The notes under the pieces are model-generated. The model did not search any database. It was not told where the DNA came from and was given only the letters and a program-made list of their open reading frames with translations. The position numbers and the translations under genes were made by a program. Shown here in pieces: positions 1 to 6,436 of a stretch of 64,000 bases of DNA; within the stretch, counting starts at the first letter, position 1; each line of letters opens with the position of its first letter. This DNA comes from Terrimesophilobacter sp038243605 (lineage in GTDB: Bacteria > Actinomycetota > Actinomycetes > Actinomycetales > Microbacteriaceae), in the NCBI GenBank assembly GCA_038243605.1, contig JBBSQX010000002.1, forward strand, positions 186,001 to 250,000, given 5' to 3'.

Positions 1-129
1 TTCGTCGTCCCAGCTGAGATCGTAAATCAACCCTAGGTCGACGATATTCACGCCGAGTTCTGGGTCGATAACGTCTTTCAACGCCTCTTCGACCAGATCA
101 AAGAGTTTGGGTTCAAGTGCAACAGCCAT
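1..129 (-). CDS. sufT: SufT-like metal-sulfur cluster assembly protein (MIP18/DUF59), N-terminal part
   Basis: Only the first 43 codons are inside the window. The ATG lies 4 bp downstream of the sufC stop. The visible peptide has the hallmark of the MIP18/DUF59 family, a Val-Ile-Asp-Pro-Glu-Leu-Gly-Val segment at about residues 20 to 27 followed by Asn-Ile-Val-Asp-Leu-Gly-Leu-Ile-Tyr. Family members help Fe-S cluster maturation and often close actinobacterial SUF operons. That context supports the name. The cysteine-containing part of the family lies beyond the window edge, so it cannot be checked. Confidence 0.85.
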   Translation of the reverse strand, partial: MAVALEPKLFDLVEEALKDVIDPELGVNIVDLGLIYDLSWDDE

Positions 130-133
130 GGCG

Positions 134-898
134 CTAGTTTACGTTCGCCGGCGCAAGAAAACGATCATAGCCTTCGTTTTCGAGGCGGTCCGCGAGCTCC
201 GAGCCACCCTCTTCGACGATTCGGCCATCGACGATCACATGCACAAAGTCAGGGTGGATGTACTTGAGAATCCGGGTGTAGTGGGTGATAAGAAGCAGAC
301 CGAGATTGGTTGCTTCTTTTGCCCGATTCACGCCGTCTGCGACGATGCGGAGTGCATCCACGTCGAGGCCGGAGTCGGTCTCATCGAGCACGGCAAAGCG
401 GGGCTTGAGCAGCTCCATCTGTAGGATCTCGTGGCGCTTTTTCTCGCCACCAGAGAAGCCCTCATTCACGTTACGGTCTGCGAACGAAGGGTCCATTCGC
501 AAGTTAGCCATCGACGCTTTCACATCTTTGATCCAGTGCCGGATGGCGGGGGCTTCTCCATCAACCGCGGTCTTCGCCGTGCGAAGAAAGTTCGTGACGG
601 TAACTCCAGGAATTTCTACCGGATACTGCATGGCAAGGAAGATGCCAGCGCGTGCACGCTCATCGACTGTCATGGCGAGAACGTCAACACCGTCGAGGGT
701 GATGGAGCCACTCTCAACCTGATATTTCGGGTGGCCAGCGATCGTGTACGCGAGTGTCGATTTTCCGGAGCCGTTTGGCCCCATGATCGCGTGCGTTTCA
801 CCATCTTTTGTCGTGAGATTAACTCCCTTGAGGATGGGTTTGGTTCCCTTTTCCGTTTCGACGCTGACGTGTAGGTCCTTGATTTCCAGTACAGACAT
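134..898 (-). CDS. sufC: Fe-S cluster assembly ATPase SufC
   Basis: This is the cytoplasmic ABC-type ATPase of the SufBCD scaffold; ATP hydrolysis drives the rearrangement needed to build the cluster. The 254-residue protein has a Walker A loop GPNGSGKS at residues 40-47, the ABC signature FSGGEKKR, and a Walker B region LDETDSGLD, the version typical of SufC. Length is normal for the family. The ATG is 5 bp after the Rieske ferredoxin stop, and the SufT-like gene follows after 4 bp, so the set is almost certainly one operon. No sufS or sufU gene sits between sufC and sufT, unlike the mycobacterial operon. Confidence 0.97.
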   Translation of the reverse strand: MSVLEIKDLHVSVETEKGTKPILKGVNLTTKDGETHAIMGPNGSGKSTLAYTIAGHPKYQVESGSITLDGVDVLAMTVDERARAGIFLAMQYPVEIPGVTVTNFLRTAKTAVDGEAPAIRHWIKDVKASMANLRMDPSFADRNVNEGFSGGEKKRHEILQMELLKPRFAVLDETDSGLDVDALRIVADGVNRAKEATNLGLLLITHYTRILKYIHPDFVHVIVDGRIVEEGGSELADRLENEGYDRFLAPANVN

Positions 899-903
899 GG
901 TCT

Positions 904-1245
904 TTAGGCTTCTTTTCTTTCGTAGTCGAATCGAGGGGTCGGGTCGATGTACACGTCGCCATCCACGATGGTCACGGTGTACACGGGTACGGGTTCATAA
1001 GCTGGCAAGGTGATTGCTTGACCGGTTCGTAGCGAGAAGTGTGAACCATGTGCCCAGCACTCGATGGTCTCGCCCTCGACAAACCCTTCCGAGAGTGAAA
1101 TATCACCGTGAGTGCACGTGTCACCGATGGCGAAGATCTCGCCCTCGGAGTCCTTCACGAGGGCGATTGGTTGATCATCGATCACGACTCGTACTGCTGA
1201 GGTGAGTTCGATATCGGCAGCAGGGCAGATTTTTACCGCTGTCAT
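904..1245 (-). CDS. Rieske-type [2Fe-2S] ferredoxin of the SUF operon
   Basis: A 113-residue small Rieske protein. The cluster ligands are visible: Cys44-Thr-His46 and Cys63-Trp-Ala-His66, the C-x-H / C-x2-H pattern of non-heme-iron oxygenase ferredoxins. There is no signal peptide or membrane segment, so it should be cytoplasmic. Its start overlaps the sufD stop by 4 bases (ATGA), which suggests coupled translation with SufD. Related proteins are annotated as ferredoxin components of dioxygenases, but no oxygenase is nearby. Placement between sufD and sufC makes a role in Fe-S assembly, such as electron supply, the better inference. That role is not proven by sequence. Confidence 0.92.
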   Translation of the reverse strand: MTAVKICPAADIELTSAVRVVIDDQPIALVKDSEGEIFAIGDTCTHGDISLSEGFVEGETIECWAHGSHFSLRTGQAITLPAYEPVPVYTVTIVDGDVYIDPTPRFDYERKEA

Positions 1246-2495
1246 GATGCTGCTCCAAGGGTTGCTGCGCCACTCAGTTCTGCTTCAATGGCGTGCTCGA
1301 GCCGCTCCTGTACCGCGGATACCCCGATTTTCTGAATGATGGCGGAAAGGAACGCTCGTACCACCAGCCTGCGCGCGTCATCTTCGGGGATTCCACGTGA
1401 CTGCAAATAGAAGAGTTGTTCGTCATCGAAGCGCCCGCTGGCACTTGCGTGTCCGGCGCCGGCAATGTCGCCCGTCTCGATTTCAAGGTTCGGCACTGAG
1501 TCAGCGCGCGTACCTTCTGTGAGCAGAAGGTTGCGATTCTCTTCGTAGCTATCGGTTCCAGGTGCCGTAGGTCGAATCAAAACGTCACCGATCCACACTG
1601 CTCGCGCATCTTTACCCTGAAGCGCACCCCGGTAGCTGACTCGCGACTTACTGCGTGGGGCGTCGTGGTTGACGAAGACTTGCTGCTCCAAATGCTGGCC
1701 AGCGTCGGCGAAGTAGACACCGAGCAGCTCGATATCAGAACCCTCGCCGATGAGATGGCCGTTGGTGTTGACGCGCACAACTGTTCCGCTGAGAGAGACA
1801 ACAACATGCTTGAGGTATGCGTCACGGCCCACCTTGGCGAAGTGAGTGGCGAGGTGGATGCCATCGTTCGCCCATTCCTGAACGCTGACGACGGTAAGGC
1901 GTGCACCGTCACCAACGGATATCTCAACGTTTTCGCTGAGCAACGCATCACCCGAGCTGTCGATAATGACAATTCCGTTACTATTCGGTTTCGCTTCGAT
2001 CACCGTATGCGCGGCTCTGGCGGCACCAGTGAATGCTGAACGCGTGATGTGGGTCTCTGCGAGGTGCTCACCAGAGACTGTAACGATGAGCGCCTCGTCA
2101 AATTGGGACCATCCGTTAGCGGAACCACGTTCCTCGGGTTTCCCCACGCTGCCGATGCGGCTATCGGTGCGTTGTGCCCATTCGAGAGAAATTCTGGAAG
2201 CACTCTCGGATGGTGTTTCGACCGTGTAGTCGAAACGACTCCCATCGAGGTCGCCGTTGAGCAGGGCAACGAGAGTTTTTACGGGAGTGAACTTCCACTC
2301 AGTTTCCATCCCAGTGACAGGTTCGAATTCGGCAACGTCAAAAGATGCGAATCGACCTGCCCGGCTCTGGATTGGAACAAGCCCCCAGCCACCATCGCTG
2401 TGCTGTTTAGAGAGAAGTTTCGAATGATCAAGCATGGCCGAAGCCGTTGGTGAGTGATCTGTGGACACTGCGGGTGTTGCCGACGGAACTGACAT
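1242..2495 (-). CDS. sufD: Fe-S cluster assembly protein SufD
   Basis: SufD is the SufB paralogue that pairs with SufB and SufC in the cluster scaffold. The 417-residue protein matches the family over the beta-helix core. Its C-terminal region has the GAGHASASGRFD and LFYLQSRGIPEDDAR segments that characterise SufB/SufD proteins; the histidine in the first is the residue usually linked to cluster assembly. The ATG is 2 bp after the sufB stop and the end overlaps the Rieske ferredoxin start by 4 bases. The N-terminal 100 residues are poorly conserved, as is usual for SufD. Confidence 0.96.
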   Translation of the reverse strand: MSVPSATPAVSTDHSPTASAMLDHSKLLSKQHSDGGWGLVPIQSRAGRFASFDVAEFEPVTGMETEWKFTPVKTLVALLNGDLDGSRFDYTVETPSESASRISLEWAQRTDSRIGSVGKPEERGSANGWSQFDEALIVTVSGEHLAETHITRSAFTGAARAAHTVIEAKPNSNGIVIIDSSGDALLSENVEISVGDGARLTVVSVQEWANDGIHLATHFAKVGRDAYLKHVVVSLSGTVVRVNTNGHLIGEGSDIELLGVYFADAGQHLEQQVFVNHDAPRSKSRVSYRGALQGKDARAVWIGDVLIRPTAPGTDSYEENRNLLLTEGTRADSVPNLEIETGDIAGAGHASASGRFDDEQLFYLQSRGIPEDDARRLVVRAFLSAIIQKIGVSAVQERLEHAIEAELSGAATLGAAS

Positions 2496-2497
2496 CG

Positions 2498-3916
2498 TTA
2501 GCCGACTGATCCTTCCATGCTCATCTCGATGAGCTTATTGAGTTCCATGGCGTACTCCATGGGAAGTTCTCGAGCGATTGGTTCGATGAATCCTCGAACA
2601 ATCATGGCCATTGCTTCTACCTCAGTCATGCCTCTGGACATGAGGTAGAACAACTGCTCGGCGCTCACACGAGACACGGTTGCTTCGTGCGCCATTTGAA
2701 CGTTGTCTTCGCGAATATCCACCGTCGGGTAGGTGTCAGACCGAGAGATGGTATCCACGAGTAGCGCATCGCACATGACTGAGTTGGCCGAGTGATGCGC
2801 GCCTTCAGCCACGCGCACCTCACCGCGGTAACCAGAGCGACCGCCACCGCGAGCAATCGATTTCGAGGTGATGGATGACTGGGTGTAAGGAGCGAGATGG
2901 ATCATCTTCGCGCCCGCATCCTGATGTTGGCCTGGACCGGCAAAAGCCACCGACAGTGTTTCGCCCTTCGCGTGCTCGCCGACGAGATATATGGATGGGT
3001 ACTTCATGGTGACCTTCGAGCCGATGTTGCCGTCGACCCACTCCATGGTGGCGCCTTCGTGGGCAATGGCCCGCTTCGTCACAAGGTTATATACGTTGTT
3101 CGACCAGTTTTGGATGGTGGTGTAGCGAACACGAGCGTTCTTCTTCACCACTATCTCAACGACAGCGGAGTGCAATGAGTCCGTTGTGTAGATGGGAGCT
3201 GTACAGCCTTCAATGTAGTGAACGTAGCTTCCTTCGTCCGCGATGATGAGGGTTCGTTCGAACTGGCCCATGTTCTCTGTGTTGATGCGAAAGTACGCCT
3301 GCAGGGGGATCTCAACGTGCACACCAGGGGGCACGTAGACAAACGATCCACCAGACCAGGCCGCAGTGTTGAGCGCCGCAAACTTGTTATCTCCGGCAGG
3401 GATGATCGTGCCGAAGTACTCCTCGAAGAATTCGGGATGTTCGCGCAGCGCAGTGTCGGTATCGGTGAAGATGACTCCCTGTGCCGTGAGGTCCTCACGA
3501 ATCTGGTGGTAGACGACTTCAGACTCGTACTGCGCGGTCACGCCCGCAACGAGACGAGAGCGCTCGGCTTCGGGAATGCCGATCCGCTCATACGTTTCTT
3601 TAATGTCGTCTGGGAGGTCTTCCCAGGTCTGGGCCTGCTTCTCAGTTGAGCGCACGAAATATTTGATGTTGTCAAAATCGATGCCAGAAAGGTCGGCACC
3701 CCACGCGGGCATTGGTTTCTTGAAGAACAGCTCGAGCCCTTTGAGGCGCTTCTTCAGCATCCATTCGGACTCGTTTTTGAGGCGAGATATGTCGGTGACG
3801 ACCTCTTTATCAATCCCCCGTCGGGCACTCGCACCTGCGGCATCTGAATCGGACCAGCCGAATTCATAGACTCCGAGGTTCTCGAGTTCAGGTCGGTTGA
3901 TCAGTACGTCTGACAT
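2498..3916 (-). CDS. sufB: Fe-S cluster assembly scaffold protein SufB
   Basis: SufB is the main scaffold of the SUF system and receives sulfur for cluster building. The 472-residue protein is full length. It contains the conserved YIEGCTAPIY segment, with the candidate cluster or persulfide cysteine near residue 238, and the C-terminal LFYLMSRGMTEVEAMAMIVRGF block. A purine-rich ribosome site (AGAGAGGTGG) lies just before the ATG. It is the first gene of the operon. In many actinobacteria the repressor gene sufR comes before it; here the next gene upstream is ctaA on the other strand, so no sufR is present in the window. Confidence 0.98.
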   Translation of the reverse strand: MSDVLINRPELENLGVYEFGWSDSDAAGASARRGIDKEVVTDISRLKNESEWMLKKRLKGLELFFKKPMPAWGADLSGIDFDNIKYFVRSTEKQAQTWEDLPDDIKETYERIGIPEAERSRLVAGVTAQYESEVVYHQIREDLTAQGVIFTDTDTALREHPEFFEEYFGTIIPAGDNKFAALNTAAWSGGSFVYVPPGVHVEIPLQAYFRINTENMGQFERTLIIADEGSYVHYIEGCTAPIYTTDSLHSAVVEIVVKKNARVRYTTIQNWSNNVYNLVTKRAIAHEGATMEWVDGNIGSKVTMKYPSIYLVGEHAKGETLSVAFAGPGQHQDAGAKMIHLAPYTQSSITSKSIARGGGRSGYRGEVRVAEGAHHSANSVMCDALLVDTISRSDTYPTVDIREDNVQMAHEATVSRVSAEQLFYLMSRGMTEVEAMAMIVRGFIEPIARELPMEYAMELNKLIEMSMEGSVG

Positions 3917-4226
3917 GTTCCACCTCTCTGCATACGCAGCATTTTCTTACTCGTTAAACCAAAGAAGGCGTTCGGAAATTCCTTGCGGAATCCGGGTGTG
4001 GTCGTTTACTACCGCGCACACGTTTGCGTCGCCGTCACAGTAATCACTTGCTTAGACTGGACGAAGACACCGGCATCGTTGCCGGGCACACGTGCGCGGG
4101 AACATATTCCGGCCACTCGCCCTTGATTCTTCGATTCTACAGGCCAGCGGCAGGAATGCTAGGGGGCGCTCGCGAGTGGCACCAATATTAACGGATTATT
4201 AACGGTAGCGGCAGGAGTGCGTGACG
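3917..4226. promoter_or_regulatory. 310-bp divergent intergenic region between sufB and ctaA
   Basis: This region must carry the promoters of both the suf operon (minus) and ctaA (plus). I see no gene in it. It contains a hairpin at 3973-3994 on the sufB side, an AT-rich patch with a direct repeat ATTAACGG at 4187-4194 and 4198-4205 on the ctaA side, and a 14-base near-repeat AGCGGCAGGAATGC / AGCGGCAGGAGTGC at 4146-4159 and 4207-4220. A minus-strand TAGAAT at 4134-4139 could be a -10 box for sufB, but no good -35 partner is visible. Promoter positions are therefore guesses. Confidence 0.5.
3973..3994 (-). other. hairpin with GNRA-type loop in the sufB leader
   Basis: Read on the minus strand the sequence is CGGATTCC-GCAA-GGAA-TT-TCCG. 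The arms give eight base pairs with a two-base bulge and a GCAA tetraloop, which fits the GNRA class of stable RNA loops. It lies 57 to 78 nt before the sufB start codon, so it would be in the mRNA leader if transcription starts upstream of it. No run of T follows, so it does not look like a terminator. Confidence 0.4.
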
Positions 4227-5213
4227 GTGGATGGATCGAAGCATGTTTCTGGATCGATGGTGTCGAGCGTTCGCGTGTTAGCGGCAAGTGTGATCGCCTT
4301 CGGATTGCGGGTCGTGAGAATCGTCTTCGCCTGGCTGCTGCCTCGTGTTATCACGCGGCGTGCAAAAGTGTTGGCGTGGGCGTCGCTGGTGACAGAGATC
4401 ATCATTGTCGGCACCGGTGGTGCTGTACGGCTCACGGCTTCTGGTCTTGGATGCCCCACCTGGCCCCTCTGCACACCAGGTTCGCTCGTACCAACGCCAG
4501 AACTCGGATTTCACGCTGTCGTGGAATTCTCGAACCGCCTCATGAGTGGAGTCGTCGCGGTTGTCGCTCTCTTCACGTTTCTTTTCATACTGCGGATGCG
4601 AAAATCACGCCCAGAACTCTTCTGGCTGAGCTTGTCGCTCGGGATTCTCGTGCTCGTGCAGGCAGCGATAGGCGGTGTGACGGTGCTGACAAACCTCGAG
4701 TGGTACATCGTGGGAATTCACTTCATACTCTCGGCCATCATGGTGATTCTCGCCGCGATGTTGGTCTGGCACGTTTTTCGTACGGGCCAAAAGCACCCGG
4801 CATTACCTCTCTGGCTCCGCGGGTTAGCGTGGGCAACCGCCGTGCTCTCAGCCATCACGGTCGTGGTGGGTGTACTCACGACCGGCTCTGGTCCCCACGC
4901 TGGCGACACAGAGACACCACGAAATGGGCTGAGTACCGAACTTTTAGAGCATCTGCACGCCTGGCCGGCATACGTGTTGCTCGCTGTGACAGTGCTTATT
5001 GTGCTGTTGGCGTGGCGAGCCGGGTATACAACAACCCGTAACCTCTCGCTGTGGCTGCTCGGTGCGGAGTTTCTGCAGGTCGCTGTTGGTCTGTATCAAG
5101 CGCGCAACGGCCTCCCCGCGCTTTCTGTGGGAGCTCACATGGTTCTCTCCTGCATTCTACTCGCGATAGCCACAGTTTTAGTGCTGTCGACGACGAGGGC
5201 GCGTCAACCCTAG
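4227..5213 (+). CDS. ctaA: heme A synthase CtaA (COX15 family)
   Basis: CtaA oxidises the methyl group of heme O to make heme A for aa3-type cytochrome oxidase. The protein (about 328 residues) is very hydrophobic, with about eight membrane segments. It has the family segment GLGCPTWPLC with a cysteine pair at about residues 76 and 82, then Glu and His in the FHAVVEFSNR stretch that serve heme binding and catalysis. I chose GTG 4227 because AGGAG at 4213-4217 lies 9 bases before it; GTG 4221, two codons earlier, is possible but very close to that site. The gene is convergent with ctaB, which performs the preceding step. Confidence 0.93.
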   Translation: MDGSKHVSGSMVSSVRVLAASVIAFGLRVVRIVFAWLLPRVITRRAKVLAWASLVTEIIIVGTGGAVRLTASGLGCPTWPLCTPGSLVPTPELGFHAVVEFSNRLMSGVVAVVALFTFLFILRMRKSRPELFWLSLSLGILVLVQAAIGGVTVLTNLEWYIVGIHFILSAIMVILAAMLVWHVFRTGQKHPALPLWLRGLAWATAVLSAITVVVGVLTTGSGPHAGDTETPRNGLSTELLEHLHAWPAYVLLAVTVLIVLLAWRAGYTTTRNLSLWLLGAEFLQVAVGLYQARNGLPALSVGAHMVLSCILLAIATVLVLSTTRARQP

Positions 5214-5244
5214 AAGGGTAGAAGCGCCTAGAAGGGCAGTAGCG
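5209..5244. repeat. 18-bp tandem duplication carrying both stop codons of ctaA and ctaB
   Basis: Unit 1 (5209-5226) is CCTAGAAGGGTAGAAGCG and unit 2 (5227-5244) is CCTAGAAGGGCAGTAGCG, matching at 16 of 18 positions. Each holds CTAG, which reads TAG on both strands. Unit 1 supplies the ctaA stop (5211-5213, plus) and unit 2 the ctaB stop (5228-5230, minus). Unit 1 also forms a small dyad, ACCCT-AGA-AGGGT (5207-5219), too weak to call a terminator. Confidence 0.75.
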
Positions 5245-6175
5245 GATCGATTCCTACCGCTAAGAACAGCAGCGTCAAATAGGTAATCGATGCGTGGAAC
5301 ACCCTCATCGGTGAGCCTTCGATTCCACGGATGACTTTTGAGTACAGACGGTGTGCCTCAATGATGAACCAGCCGCCAGAAAGAACCGCCACTCCGCCAT
5401 AAAGCAGACCCATATTTGCCACCGGGATGAGGAGCAGCGAGCACACGACTGTCGCCCACGCGAACAAGATGACTTGAAGCCCCACTTGTGTTCGACCCCG
5501 CACGACGGCAAGCATTGGCACGTTCGCCGCCTGATAGTCCTCGCGATAGCGCATCGAGAGAGGCCAGTAGTGAGGTGGGGTCCATAAGAACACCACGCCA
5601 AACAGAATGATGGGAGCCCAGTCAAGCCCCCCTGTCACGGCAGCCCAGCCCACGAGCACCGGCACGCATCCTGCGGCACCGCCCCAAATGATGTTTTGGG
5701 AGGTGCGGCGCTTTAGCCATAGTGAGTAACCAACTACGTAACCCAGGTGGCCGACAATGGAGAGAGCCGCAGCTACCCAGTTGACCAGAAATCCAAGCCA
5801 GAGCGGCGCAATGATGCCGAGGACCCACGCGAAGACAAGTGCTTCGCGGTCTGTCAACTCTCCTGTGACGAGTGGCCGACCGCGGGTGCGCCGCATAATC
5901 CGGTCGATGTCGCGGTCGATGTAGCAGTTGAAGGCTCCGGCAGATCCGGCGCTTAATGCACCACCGATGAGAGTGGCGGCGACCAGCCAAAGGTTGGGAA
6001 CCCCTCGCGCGGCCAGAAACATCACCGGAATCGTGGTGATGAGCAGCAGCTCGATGATGCGCGGCTTGGTGAGCTGGAGGTAGGCGAGAGCTTTACGAAG
6101 AAAAGGATTGCCGCCCCGGTTCGGGTTCGCGACACCGTGCAGTGCATCAGCGCCAGTCTCTACGGCCGTGTTCAT
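5228..6175 (-). CDS. ctaB: protoheme IX farnesyltransferase CtaB (heme O synthase)
   Basis: CtaB is an integral membrane prenyltransferase that adds a farnesyl group to heme b to give heme O, the substrate of CtaA. The product (315 residues from ATG 6175) has the UbiA-family aspartate motif NCYIDRDID at residues 83-91 followed by RTRGRPLVTG, and about nine hydrophobic segments. The reading frame is open to an ATG at 6238, but those extra 21 residues look unlike the family, and GAGGG lies 10 bases before ATG 6175. The gene diverges from tkt across 261 bp. Confidence 0.94.
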   Translation of the reverse strand: MNTAVETGADALHGVANPNRGGNPFLRKALAYLQLTKPRIIELLLITTIPVMFLAARGVPNLWLVAATLIGGALSAGSAGAFNCYIDRDIDRIMRRTRGRPLVTGELTDREALVFAWVLGIIAPLWLGFLVNWVAAALSIVGHLGYVVGYSLWLKRRTSQNIIWGGAAGCVPVLVGWAAVTGGLDWAPIILFGVVFLWTPPHYWPLSMRYREDYQAANVPMLAVVRGRTQVGLQVILFAWATVVCSLLLIPVANMGLLYGGVAVLSGGWFIIEAHRLYSKVIRGIEGSPMRVFHASITYLTLLFLAVGIDPLLPF

Positions 6176-6436
6176 CGCTTCGTAACCCTCACTGTGAAAC
6201 CGTTCGAGAATGAAACCGTGTGGAAACTCCCCGCCCATTCAGTCTAAGCCGAGTGTGATCGCCGCGTGTGATTTGGTGCTGTCGCTGGGGCGTTCACCAG
6301 ACCCGTTCCCTATACTGGGAATTGCTTGCCAGCCGGGCGTAACCGGCTTTGCCGATGACGTCATGGCGGGCGTTCCGTACACGGTCAGCGACCCAATTCG
6401 GTCGCGCATAACGGTAAGAAAGGTCATCGAAACGCT
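6176..6436. promoter_or_regulatory. divergent ctaB-tkt intergenic region with stacked dyads
   Basis: No gene is visible. On the plus strand it holds TTCCC-TATACT-GGGAA (6306-6321), a -10-like TATACT inside a perfect 5-bp dyad; a hairpin AGCCGG-gcgtaa-CCGGCT followed by TT (6331-6350); and a 10-bp perfect palindrome ATGACGTCAT (6355-6364). No convincing -35 box precedes TATACT. The ribosome site before tkt is weak (AAAGG about 13 bases upstream). The dyads could serve regulators of the pentose phosphate operon, of ctaB, or both. Confidence 0.45.

Noticed and set aside
5207..5219. Rho-independent terminator at the ctaA end
   Set aside because: The dyad ACCCT-AGA-AGGGT has only five pairs and no T run.
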